Origin: a virus
Strand: one strand, 5' to 3'
DNA length: 51,894 nucleotides
Virus record (IMG/VR): IMGVR_UViG_3300043419_001406
Location: 1-51,894 of that record
Shown: positions 1 through 5,985 of the stretch, piece after piece
Layout: each line of letters begins with the position of its first letter
Position numbering within the stretch: position 1 is the first letter of the stretch
The notes under the pieces: generated by a model
Told to the model about the DNA's origin: nothing
The model's input: only the letters and a program-made list of their open reading frames with translations
Database searches by the model: none
Position numbers and translations under genes: made by a program

Positions 1-59
1 ACCTCCATGGAGTGGAGCTTGATAGGGCCGGCGCAATTCAGGCAGAAGTGGTCAGCCAT
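1..59 (-). CDS. DnaC-like helicase loader, N-terminal fragment cut by the window edge
   Basis: Only the first 19 residues are present. They are the same as the start of the full-length gene at 47615-48325 and include the first CxxC pair (C6, C9). The start codon overlaps the stop of the 57-residue gene just upstream. On a circular map this fragment and the full gene are one locus. Confidence 0.85.
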   Translation of the reverse strand, partial: MADHFCLNCAGPIKLHSME

Positions 60-225
60 TGTTCTGCTCGTAGAGCTTGATCAGGGTCTTCTGGCTGAAG
101 GCCTTGAGCTTGCCATTGATGCACAGGTTCCAATACCGGATGTTGCCCTTGAGCCTAGGCTTGAGGGGCCTGACTACCGAGCCGTCCGGCAGGACGTAGT
201 ATTTGGTTTGTTCGATCTGTTTCAT
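52..225 (-). CDS. Small basic protein (57 aa), unknown function
   Basis: A 57-residue protein between the replication initiator and the helicase loader, starting MKQIEQTKYYVLPDGS. It has alternating basic and aromatic residues. The pattern of beta-strands then a short helix ending in a KLYEQN-like tail loosely recalls small DNA-binding or NUMOD-type modules, but I cannot assign a family. Its stop overlaps the loader start, so the two are probably translationally coupled. It is repeated at 48318-48491 with an identical or nearly identical protein, which supports it as a real gene despite its size. Confidence 0.7.
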   Translation of the reverse strand: MKQIEQTKYYVLPDGSVVRPLKPRLKGNIRYWNLCINGKLKAFSQKTLIKLYEQNNG

Positions 226-228
226 GGG

Positions 229-909
229 TCAGAAGCCTTTGGCGTGGTCGGCGTCGGTGTGGGCAGGCTTGGAAGGGCGTCCATAGACCCCCTTGGCGGC
301 CTTCACATGGACGGATTGCCACTCGTTGCGGCCCGAGGTCTCAAGGGCGTCGATGGAGGCGCTAGGATCGAAGCCAGACAGGTATTTGGCCTGCTTGACC
401 TGCCAGCTGAGGCTGGTGGTCCATTTGCGCTGACGCCTGAGGGCCACATAGTCGCTCCAAGCGTTCCAGAGGTCCTTGGGCCAATCCTTGATGATGGCCT
501 GAAACTCCTCCCCCGCCTGTATCTTATTCCTATCGTTTATATCATTAGTATCTATAGGGTGAAGTTTCTTTCGCCCCTCCCCTGAAGTTTTCTTCACCCC
601 CCCGGTGAAGTTTTCTTCACCCCCATCCAAGGCGAGCGTGACGATATCCCAGAGGACGCCGTTAGGGTCGCGCTTGATGTGGCCGGCAAGCTCCAGCTCC
701 CCGATCAGGAGCTGGATGTTCCGGTCAGAGCAGTTCAGGTACGCACCGAGCGTGGCCCGGGACGCGTAGCAGCCATTCTCGTTCGAGAGGATGTGGATGA
801 TGGACCAGAGGAGCTTGGCGTTCGTGCTGATCGTGACATCGCTGAATATCTTGGCGGGTATCCAGACGCCCTTGAACGGAAGGCTGGCCTTGCTAAGCAT
901 GTCGCTCAT
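229..909 (-). CDS. Replication initiator-like winged-helix protein (226 aa), left copy
   Basis: The N-terminal part (about residues 10-90) reads as a winged helix-turn-helix, with a SRATLGAYLNCSDRNIQLLI segment like those of phage replication proteins of the lambda-O/DnaD type. The C-terminal part is helical and tryptophan-rich. The middle (about residues 96-118, GGEEN...GRKK) is low-complexity because the DNA beneath it holds iteron-like repeats and an AT-rich tract, as in lambda gene O. A DnaC-like ATPase gene follows, as P follows O in lambda. The start overlaps the upstream stop (ATGA). This copy has six extra N-terminal residues compared with 48495-49157. I infer origin binding; direct similarity to O was not tested. 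Confidence 0.75.
   Translation of the reverse strand: MSDMLSKASLPFKGVWIPAKIFSDVTISTNAKLLWSIIHILSNENGCYASRATLGAYLNCSDRNIQLLIGELELAGHIKRDPNGVLWDIVTLALDGGEENFTGGVKKTSGEGRKKLHPIDTNDINDRNKIQAGEEFQAIIKDWPKDLWNAWSDYVALRRQRKWTTSLSWQVKQAKYLSGFDPSASIDALETSGRNEWQSVHVKAAKGVYGRPSKPAHTDADHAKGF
517..624. other. Candidate replication origin inside the initiator gene (iterons plus AT-rich tract), left copy
   Basis: Three related repeats occur at 557-577, 581-600 and 603-624, with core TGAAGTTTTCTTCACCCC; the first is degenerate. The third contains a perfect 7-bp inverted repeat, ggtgaag-tttt-cttcacc (604-621). Directly adjacent, 519-556 is strongly AT-rich in an otherwise GC-rich genome and could serve as the unwinding element. 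The arrangement matches the lambda origin, which lies inside gene O. The right copy (48783-48890) preserves it almost base for base. Confidence 0.6.
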
Positions 910-1136
910 CGTTTGTGGCTGGTCGAGCGTTCCTTCCAGCCCTCGGGCGTGTAGGCCCGGATGCTGGCCGTGTAGCCGTCAGGCTTCCAATCGAGCCTGA
1001 TGGTCACGTCCTCGTATTCGTAGGTGACGTTGCCTTCGCCCTGCATGATGTAGGGCGTGTCCTCGATGGCGTTGACGAGCTTGCTGTCAGCCCACGCGTC
1101 GAAGCCGAGACGCCGGATGTGTTCGGACGAGCTCAT
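906..1136 (-). CDS. Hypothetical protein (76 aa), left copy
   Basis: A small protein with an alternating pattern in its second half (NVTYEYEDVTIRLDWKPDG, then TASIRAYTPEGW) that suggests a small beta-sheet domain. I do not recognise the family. It sits between the exonuclease and the replication initiator: its start lies one base after the exonuclease stop and its own stop overlaps the initiator start, so all three are likely coupled. The right copy differs at three residues (R/Q, Y/H, K/R), which supports it as a maintained gene. Confidence 0.75.
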   Translation of the reverse strand: MSSSEHIRRLGFDAWADSKLVNAIEDTPYIMQGEGNVTYEYEDVTIRLDWKPDGYTASIRAYTPEGWKERSTSHKR

Positions 1137-1137
1137 G

Positions 1138-2079
1138 TCAGATGACGGCGATGCCGAAGTACTCGTCGTCGGTCATGCTCTGATCCAGCGACTGAGTGGC
1201 GATACGCATGATGCCGTTGGCGAGCATCTGGCGTCCTTCGATGATGGACTTCTGGCCGAACAGATAGGCGCGCGGAGCACCGGTATCCTTGCCGGCCACG
1301 ATGTACATGACCAGCGCGGGCCTGTTGTAATACGCGGACGCGAGCCCGGCGTACAGCGAAGCCTGAAGCTTCCACATGTCATCACGGGCCTTCTTGATGA
1401 CCTTGCCCATCGTCGAGCTCGGAGCCGTCTTGTAGTCGATGACCACGATGGGCTCCTTGTCGCTGTCGGGGACGAAGATGGCGTCGAGCTGGCCCTTGAC
1501 CACGCGCTCGATGACGAGCTGGTGGCTGTCGTCGTCCTTCATGTCCTTGGACCAATAGCCGGCGTAGTCGTCACGCATGCGATAGGTGGCCTTGGCCATG
1601 CCCTTGAGAGGGACCTCGGTGATGAGCTTGCCGGACTTGAGGTCGACCGCGGACTCAAGCACACGCTTGGCTCCTCCGGTCAGGGCCTCGGCCTGCTCCC
1701 ACAGGTTCTCGCCGATGATGGTCTTGCCGTCGGCCGCAAGGGATTGGAAGGACGCATGGAGCGCCTTGCCCTCCTTGGTGCGACGATCCACCTTCGGCAC
1801 CTTGATGAAGGAGTCGATGATGTCCTGCTTGCCGCTCATGATGGCGTGGAACGCGCTCCCGATGAGCATGTCATCGGTGGGCTCGTCCTGCTCGTCCACG
1901 ATCTTGCGGGCCGTGTGCATGCCATGGTCCAGAACCTTCTTGATGTAGCTCTGGTTGAGGCCTTCGTCGGACCGGTAGAACATCGGGACGATGGCCTGCG
2001 GGTTGGTGATGACCACGTCTGCGTCGTGGTAGTTTTCGGCGTCATTGATCGTGACGCGCGTGTTTTTCTGTTCGCTCAT
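1138..2079 (-). CDS. PD-(D/E)XK exonuclease, RecE/RecB-like (313 aa), left copy
   Basis: Probably a 5'-3' double-strand DNA exonuclease that makes single-strand tails for the ERF annealing protein at 45116-45835. The PD-(D/E)XK signature is visible: D199 in GQLDAIF, then D215 and K217 in VIDYKTA. An N-terminal helix carries GSAFHAIMSG (about residue 75) and a C-terminal WKLQASLYAGLAS helix (about 240) matches the QxxxY-like motif of RecB-family nucleases. The length suits the phage exonuclease VIII-like family. The start overlaps the previous stop (ATGA) and follows a CCCAACACAAA leader with no Shine-Dalgarno site. The right copy differs at nine residues, none in these motifs. Confidence 0.85.
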   Translation of the reverse strand: MSEQKNTRVTINDAENYHDADVVITNPQAIVPMFYRSDEGLNQSYIKKVLDHGMHTARKIVDEQDEPTDDMLIGSAFHAIMSGKQDIIDSFIKVPKVDRRTKEGKALHASFQSLAADGKTIIGENLWEQAEALTGGAKRVLESAVDLKSGKLITEVPLKGMAKATYRMRDDYAGYWSKDMKDDDSHQLVIERVVKGQLDAIFVPDSDKEPIVVIDYKTAPSSTMGKVIKKARDDMWKLQASLYAGLASAYYNRPALVMYIVAGKDTGAPRAYLFGQKSIIEGRQMLANGIMRIATQSLDQSMTDDEYFGIAVI

Positions 2080-2306
2080 TTTGTGTTGGGTTGGGAAATG
2101 TGTCCGTGCGGGATGCGCCCCGTCATGTCATTGACGAGATCCAGCAGGAGGCTCCTGCTGTTGTTGTCGTACGCGATGCCATTGACTTTGACCTTGGCCC
2201 CCATGCCGGCAAGCCGATAAGCCGCGAACGCGGCACGACGCTCATGGTCGGCCTCGACGTCTGCGGCCACGAGCTTGGGGCTGGGCCTGTTGTGCGTGAT
2301 GGGCAT
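2076..2306 (-). CDS. Hypothetical protein (76 aa), left copy
   Basis: Starts MPITHNRPSPKLVAADVEAD; a helix of charged and alanine residues (about 18-35) is followed by a short strand-rich stretch (AKVKVNGIAYD). No family recognised. It starts one base after the stop of the Api92-like gene and its stop overlaps the exonuclease start, so it lies inside the coupled recombination cluster. The right copy is nearly identical in protein. A role in recombination or replication is only guilt by association. Confidence 0.7.
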   Translation of the reverse strand: MPITHNRPSPKLVAADVEADHERRAAFAAYRLAGMGAKVKVNGIAYDNNSRSLLLDLVNDMTGRIPHGHISQPNTK

Positions 2307-2307
2307 G

Positions 2308-2742
2308 TCAGTAGTCGGTGTACGAGTCCTTGGTCATCTTGCCGTTGTTCCACCATTGATGCCCCCTGAAGGACATGCCCGGCTCATCGTACTTGATGCG
2401 GAACTTCAGCTTGGGGAAACGCTCGGCGATCTTCTTCATGATGCCAAGAGGCGGACTCCATGCGCTGGAGAACACGAGGTCGAGACGCCATGAGCGCGGA
2501 CCATACGCCTTGTCTGCGTTGATAGGGCCATAGACATCCAGATCAGTAGGCTCCCACTTGGTGCCGAGGTTCTGGACGTTCCAATCGTACCAATCTTCGC
2601 GCTTGGGGTCGTAGTCGGGGAACAGCCGGCCGAAGGTGGCCTCCTGCCTCTCCGTCTTGCTGAGGATCAGGTCGAGGAGAGCGTCGAGCTCTTCGCGCGT
2701 GGCGGCGAACGCCACGAAGTCATTCATTACCCAATTAGGCAT
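2308..2742 (-). CDS. Api92/YubB-like ferredoxin-fold protein (144 aa), left copy
   Basis: The N-terminus MPNWVMNDFVAFAATREEL is the signature of the YubB/Api92 (DUF1281-type) proteins carried by phages and conjugative elements. Further family features follow: LGTKWEPTDLDVY, then FSSAWSPPLGIMKKIAERFP and a YDEPG...F-G segment. The role of the family is unknown; it often appears inside polyvalent proteins that enter the recipient cell, which is of interest here. I chose the ATG at 2742 over the longer frame because it overlaps the upstream stop (ATGCCTAA) and because the MPNW start is universal in the family. The right copy differs at about nine positions. Confidence 0.75.
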   Translation of the reverse strand: MPNWVMNDFVAFAATREELDALLDLILSKTERQEATFGRLFPDYDPKREDWYDWNVQNLGTKWEPTDLDVYGPINADKAYGPRSWRLDLVFSSAWSPPLGIMKKIAERFPKLKFRIKYDEPGMSFRGHQWWNNGKMTKDSYTDY

Positions 2743-2923
2743 GGCCGTACTTAAGCTTGAGGGCAAGGTCGATGACCCGGGCGAGTTTCTTGCCGTTCGC
2801 TCCTTCGAGGTGCTTGTCGAGATGGGCTTTGATTTCCTTCTCGGCCTTGAGCATGTCCTTACGGAGCTCGGCGTGGCGTTCTACCAGCTGTTCAAGCTGG
2901 TCTAGTGTTTTGTCTTTTTTCAT
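2735..2923 (-). CDS. Small coiled-coil protein (62 aa), left copy
   Basis: A charged helical protein with heptad-like leucine spacing (LDQLEQLVERHAELRKDMLK), likely a single coiled coil. Function unknown. It is the first protein gene after tRNA-Ile2 and is preceded by a 113-base segment with conserved direct repeats, so its expression may be controlled there. The leader just before the ATG (CACACGCATCACGCAT) has no Shine-Dalgarno site. Its last codons overlap the start of the Api92-like gene. The right copy is intact with a few substitutions. Confidence 0.7.
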   Translation of the reverse strand: MKKDKTLDQLEQLVERHAELRKDMLKAEKEIKAHLDKHLEGANGKKLARVIDLALKLKYGHA

Positions 2924-2942
2924 ATGCGTGATGCGTGTGAGG

Positions 2943-2986
2943 CAATGACTTTGACCAGCATATGATCCATGTCAATGCGTTTGACC
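2943..2986. promoter_or_regulatory. Pair of CAATGNNTTTGACC direct repeats, left copy
   Basis: CAATGACTTTGACC (2943-2956) and CAATGCGTTTGACC (2973-2986) lie 30 bases apart, about three helical turns. In the right copy (51191-51234) both repeats and the spacing are kept while the bases around and between them differ. A further GATATCC pair (3000 and 3017) is also kept. I infer a regulator-binding site or promoter region for the early minus-strand genes; no clear -35/-10 pair is visible. Confidence 0.45.
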
Positions 2987-3036
2987 CATTATTTCGCCAG
3001 ATATCCGCAAGTAGTTGATATCCAATGAAATCAATT

Positions 3037-3112
3037 TGGTGGGCCCACCCGGACTTGAACCGAGAACCAATCCCTTATGAGGGGACTGCTCTAACCATTG
3101 AGCTATGGGCCC
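3037..3112 (-). tRNA. tRNA-Ile2(CAT), lysidine type, left copy
   Basis: A complete cloverleaf of 76 nt with encoded CCA. The acceptor GGGCCCA pairs with TGGGCCC, the D-arm is AGCTCAATGGTTAGAGC, the anticodon loop is CTCATAA and the T-loop is TTCAAGT. The anticodon is CAT, but the body resembles bacterial tRNA-Ile2, whose C34 is modified to lysidine so that it reads ATA, more than a Met tRNA. ATA is frequent in the late genes, so it could help their translation. It lies in the early operon, six bases after the upstream gene. Confidence 0.9.
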
Positions 3113-3118
3113 TTCAAA

Positions 3119-3517
3119 TCACTCGCGCTCGCCGGTGCGTATTATGATCGGCCGACGCTCGCCCATGTATCCCACTCCGCGCACCACATTATAATCGACC
3201 CACTCCACGGCCGTCACCATGCGGTCATCTTCATCTTCATCGTCGAAGGCCTCGTAGAATACGGCCACCAGCTTCTCGTAGCTGTAGATGACATGGTGGC
3301 CATCCATATCCCATCCGACGATTGCCTCATCGAGCTGCTCGCGCGGCTCCAGCATTATCGCACCAGAGAGCTCATCGTTCTCGTCGATCACATCATCGAA
3401 CCATGTGCGGTGCTTGGCCGGCACATCGCTCCCAAGTTTGTCAGCCGGGCATGTGCTCACCCTAGCCTTGATTTTGTTGTTGTTCCTGCGTTTGTTGTTT
3501 TTAGGTTTGCGTGCCAT
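3119..3517 (-). CDS. Hypothetical acidic-tailed protein (132 aa), left copy
   Basis: An N-terminal lysine, arginine and asparagine-rich stretch (MARKPKNNKRRNNNKIKAR) is followed by an acidic domain with FYEAFDDEDEDDRM near residue 95. The basic-then-acidic layout could reflect nucleic-acid binding, but no family is recognised. An in-frame ATG at 3574 would add 19 residues and run over the divergent nuclease start at 3548, so I prefer 3517. It is the first gene of the early minus-strand unit, directly upstream of tRNA-Ile2. The other copy is at 51367-51765. Confidence 0.65.
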   Translation of the reverse strand: MARKPKNNKRRNNNKIKARVSTCPADKLGSDVPAKHRTWFDDVIDENDELSGAIMLEPREQLDEAIVGWDMDGHHVIYSYEKLVAVFYEAFDDEDEDDRMVTAVEWVDYNVVRGVGYMGERRPIIIRTGERE

Positions 3518-3547
3518 ACCGGACCAATTCAGATCAGAGCACACGCC

Positions 3548-4039
3548 ATGTCCATACCAATCTATGAGAGCCACGCGGATCGACGTCGACAGCAGGAGGT
3601 CATAGATTTTGTAGCGCTACATTGGAACGCCACTCCGGTAATCAGCCATCCCATGGCCCAGCATGACTACGCCCTATGTCGGCATGACCATAGCGACGAC
3701 CGCATGTACGCCCACGCCTACGCAGAGGTCAAGTGTCGCTCCGAACACCGGCAGGACTATTGGCTGTCCAAGGCCAAGTGGGACTACCTCATGGACCTAT
3801 CCAACGTCACCGACAGGCCAGCCTTCCTGATCGTCCATTGTGCCAAGACCGACAAGGTCAGGTATGCCAAGGTAGGCGTCGAACAATACTATCCCAAAGT
3901 CATCAGCGCCGGCCGTACCGACCGACCAGACGACCCCAAGGCCATCGAGGAAATGGTCGTCCTGCCAATGGCCCGTTTCCATAGCCTAGGATGCCTCAGG
4001 AGGCCAGATCAGGGTAAGGACGAGCTTACTACCGGTTAG
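3548..4039 (+). CDS. PD-(D/E)XK nuclease-like protein (163 aa)
   Basis: The spacing of conserved residues fits a small PD-(D/E)XK nuclease: E17 in the first helix (QQEVIDFVALHWN), D40 in HDYALC, then E60-V-K62 in YAEVKCRS. A Q-helix with YWLSKAKWDYL follows, as in resolvase-like or VRR/VSR-type endonucleases. The substrate is unknown; Holliday junctions or phage DNA ends are possible. I chose the ATG at 3548 because an upstream extension would lie antisense to the 3119-3517 gene. It is divergent from that gene with only about 30 bases between them. The right copy is cut off by the window end. Confidence 0.6.
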   Translation: MSIPIYESHADRRRQQEVIDFVALHWNATPVISHPMAQHDYALCRHDHSDDRMYAHAYAEVKCRSEHRQDYWLSKAKWDYLMDLSNVTDRPAFLIVHCAKTDKVRYAKVGVEQYYPKVISAGRTDRPDDPKAIEEMVVLPMARFHSLGCLRRPDQGKDELTTG

Positions 4040-4177
4040 CCTGTCCCAGCTCGTTCTGAGCCGATTGGGATTGAGCTAGGATCGATATTAACGCGTGACC
4101 CCCTAGTGGTAGGCTCCTAAAGAACGACCCCTTGTCAAGTGGGTATCGATCAGATTGCCGGTCAGATGGACGGAATG

Positions 4178-4194
4178 ATGAGCTTTGAGCTCAT
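4178..4194. terminator. Hairpin between convergent genes
   Basis: ATGAGCT-TTG-AGCTCAT is a perfect 7-bp inverted repeat in the 220-base gap between the plus-strand nuclease and the minus-strand HTH gene. The following sequence is AT-rich but has no clean T-tract, so a role as a terminator is only suggested by the convergent setting. Nothing else in this gap is recognisable. Confidence 0.3.
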
Positions 4195-4259
4195 ATTGGT
4201 TCATCAATTAGACATAATGGATCTTGTGCGAAATCAAATCCGACGTCCATCGGTCATGA

Positions 4260-4874
4260 TTAAGGGGGCGGGGGGGGTTGAAGCTCGTCGTCCGTCTTCT
4301 GTATCGACGGGTTGCCAGACGTACTGCTCGAATCCAAAAAATCCCCCTTAGGGTCTTTGGCCCAAGTGAGGAACTTTGCGGTTTCCTCCGGCTTGGACAC
4401 CTCAAATTGGCCGTCTATGACGATTTCCTTCGCGCTCTTCAGGTCCTTACCCCTACTTTTGAGGAGTTGGTCAAGGGATTTGTGGTCAATCGTGAATCTG
4501 TGCTCGACGACCGCCTGAGGCTGGTCTTGGAGGGCCTGAATCTTGTCTATGGCGATACCCATGGCGATTGGGATCTGGGAGACGTGCAGGCTGTCCAGCT
4601 CGTCGACCAGCTTCTGGCTGGCCTGCTGGACGAACGACTTCAGGTTCCGGACGGTGGCCGCCTTGAACTCGTCGTTAAGGCCGGTTGCCTCCGGCATCGA
4701 CCTTTTGATGGCCATGACGTTGTTCGGGGACATCCGCTGGAGCTTGGCGATCTCGTCGATCGGCCTGCCGGCCCTCAGGAGCTCCTCGACGGCTGCCCGA
4801 CGCTGCGGGTCGACGCGCGAGGCGTTGTGGTCCGAGCTCGGAGAGGTGTCCAAGCGTCCATTATCGTTTGACAT
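4260..4874 (-). CDS. HTH protein, possible small terminase subunit (204 aa)
   Basis: Residues about 25-60 (RRAAVEELLRAGRPIDEIAK) form a helix-turn-helix like those of phage small terminase subunits. The middle is helical and would suit oligomerisation, and the C-terminus is low-complexity. No other small terminase candidate is seen, and the gene sits one gene cluster away from the large subunit. Its orientation against the late genes is unusual. It starts about 30 bases from the divergent RusA start. The extreme C-terminus is five prolines encoded by an interrupted C-run (five and eight C), which is prone to slippage or sequencing error, so the exact end is uncertain. It could also be a transcription regulator. 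Confidence 0.55.
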   Translation of the reverse strand: MSNDNGRLDTSPSSDHNASRVDPQRRAAVEELLRAGRPIDEIAKLQRMSPNNVMAIKRSMPEATGLNDEFKAATVRNLKSFVQQASQKLVDELDSLHVSQIPIAMGIAIDKIQALQDQPQAVVEHRFTIDHKSLDQLLKSRGKDLKSAKEIVIDGQFEVSKPEETAKFLTWAKDPKGDFLDSSSTSGNPSIQKTDDELQPPPPP

Positions 4875-4903
4875 GGTTCCGTAGTGTCTTCGTTATTACG
4901 CCC

Positions 4904-5401
4904 ATGTCAACGAAGGAGCTCATCAGCAAGGATCCACTCCGCGTTGATTTCACCGTCGACATAGAACCGATACGGACGACCCACCAGACCGACCTAAGGA
5001 TCCTCAAGACGCGCGACGGACGGCAGTTCATCGGCAAGACGTCGAAATCCAAGGTCAAGATTTGGGGGCAGGAGTTTGCCAAGCACATCCAGAAGCACAA
5101 GCCGGACAAGCCGCTCGAGGGCCCGCTTTGGCTCAGGATGACGTTCGCCTTCCCCCTGAACAAGGGCGACAGGCGCAAGAGCCTCCCGCATACGGTCAAA
5201 CCGGATTGGGACAACCTGCCTAAGACCATCTGCGACGTGCTGACCAAGGAAGGCTTCTGGCACGACGACTCTCAGGTGGTCTTCGGTCAGGTGGTCAAGT
5301 GCCGCCACCACAAGCCGTTCGTCGGCATCCGCGTCTGTCCGGCTCCTTGGATCGACGAGGCCTTCGTCGAAGCCCTTTACGCCTCACACCATGCAGACTG
5401 A
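4904..5401 (+). CDS. rusA: RusA-family Holliday junction resolvase (165 aa)
   Basis: The diagnostic RusA block is present: KPDWDNLPKTICDVL (K99, D101, D103, N104) followed by FWHDDSQVV (D121, D122). These are the aspartates that hold magnesium in the family. RusA dimers cut four-way junctions, and phages use them to debranch DNA before packaging. The length is slightly above the usual 120-140 residues because of an N-terminal extension. I chose the ATG at 4904 (MSTKELISKD) because the longer frame would overlap the divergent HTH gene. It is the first gene of the late plus-strand unit and overlaps the next gene by 11 bases. Confidence 0.85.
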   Translation: MSTKELISKDPLRVDFTVDIEPIRTTHQTDLRILKTRDGRQFIGKTSKSKVKIWGQEFAKHIQKHKPDKPLEGPLWLRMTFAFPLNKGDRRKSLPHTVKPDWDNLPKTICDVLTKEGFWHDDSQVVFGQVVKCRHHKPFVGIRVCPAPWIDEAFVEALYASHHAD

Positions 5402-5870
5402 GAAGGACATAATAGCGCGGTTCGGATTGCCTAGGGACGAGATGGTCCGGTTCCGTCGCGACAACCTCAAGGCCGGCGAGGATTGGAACCGGCTCAGACA
5501 GGGCGAGAAGCCCGAGCACATGTGCCCGATCGTCTTCACCGAGGCCGGCACCCGCAAGGTGTACGAGAAGTTCGGCATCTGCGACAAGCCTCAGGAGTCT
5601 TGGCCGAAGCTCGCCATCGTATCGCGGACGAATTGGCCGAACCACCGGATCATGACTGTCCTCATTGACGGCAAGTCCCACAACGTCATAGTAGCCGACG
5701 CAAGGCTGTTCTACCCCGGCGCCGAAATCCTCGTCGACCGCAAGGGGAGCAAGCTCATATGCTCGCTCCGCCCGGACAGCCCACAGAAACTTTTCACAAC
5801 CATCAGGCGCAAACATGAAGAAGCCATACAACTCAAACAAGGAAACCAGCAGCAAGTCCGAGAGGGCTGA
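5391..5870 (+). CDS. Hypothetical protein (159 aa)
   Basis: The N-terminal part (DIIARFGLPRDEMVRFRRDN) looks like a small helix-turn-helix. A strand-rich middle (RIMTVLIDGKSHNVIVAD) and a charged helical tail follow. The family is not recognised. It overlaps the RusA gene upstream, and its end overlaps the next small gene in another frame (5815), so it is embedded in a compact operon. A DNA-binding role is only suggested by the N-terminal pattern. Confidence 0.65.
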   Translation: MQTEKDIIARFGLPRDEMVRFRRDNLKAGEDWNRLRQGEKPEHMCPIVFTEAGTRKVYEKFGICDKPQESWPKLAIVSRTNWPNHRIMTVLIDGKSHNVIVADARLFYPGAEILVDRKGSKLICSLRPDSPQKLFTTIRRKHEEAIQLKQGNQQQVREG

Positions 5871-5985
5871 ATCCGCCCGCTACGAAGCCTACGAGCGCAA
5901 GCAGCCCGGCTACGCCAAGTCCGACAAGTCCGACAAGGGCTCGTCATGTGGCAAGGGCTGGAAGGGCTACAAGGGCTGCAAGTAA
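5815..5985 (+). CDS. Small Lys/Gly/Ser-rich protein (56 aa)
   Basis: A short, highly basic low-complexity protein ending SCGKGWKGYKGCK, with two cysteines and repeated SDK units. It overlaps the end of the preceding gene by 56 bases, and its stop is followed immediately by the ATG of the next gene (TAAATG), a junction type repeated in this operon. It might be a small DNA-binding or virion protein, but there is no family evidence. The gene-like junctions and lysine-rich composition are the main support. Confidence 0.5.
   Translation: MKKPYNSNKETSSKSERAESARYEAYERKQPGYAKSDKSDKGSSCGKGWKGYKGCK

Larger units (their letters stand above)
1..3646. repeat. Left copy of a 3.6 kb divergent direct repeat (window ends overlap)
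   Basis: This segment matches 48267-51894 in the same orientation, with scattered substitutions and one 18-base insertion (about 883-900) in this copy. Positions 1-111 and 3524-3646 are identical to the other copy. All genes are open in both copies and most changes are synonymous or conservative; I count 9 amino-acid differences in the 313-residue exonuclease. I infer that the map is circular, about 48.25 kb, and that the two copies are two strain haplotypes read in succession. A genuine tandem duplication cannot be excluded from sequence alone. Confidence 0.9.

Noticed and set aside
557-624. Iteron region as a transcription terminator
   Set aside because: The hairpin lies within coding sequence of a conserved gene, has neighbouring related repeats and an AT-rich flank, and is not followed by a T-tract in either direction.
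1057-2220. Long open frame on the plus strand (about 387 codons) across the exonuclease region
   Set aside because: It is antisense to the exonuclease, which has clear PD-(D/E)XK motifs and coupled neighbours. The plus frame is open only because of GC-rich codon structure, and the same shadow appears in the right copy.
4151-4225. tRNA-Gln(TTG)-like anticodon arm (ATGAG-CTTTGAG-CTCAT)
   Set aside because: No matching acceptor or T-stem can be drawn around it; the bases fit better as a simple hairpin between convergent genes.
4278-4871. Plus-strand frame opposite the HTH gene
   Set aside because: The minus-strand frame has a recognisable helix-turn-helix and a sensible start. The plus frame has no domain pattern and would run into the RusA start.
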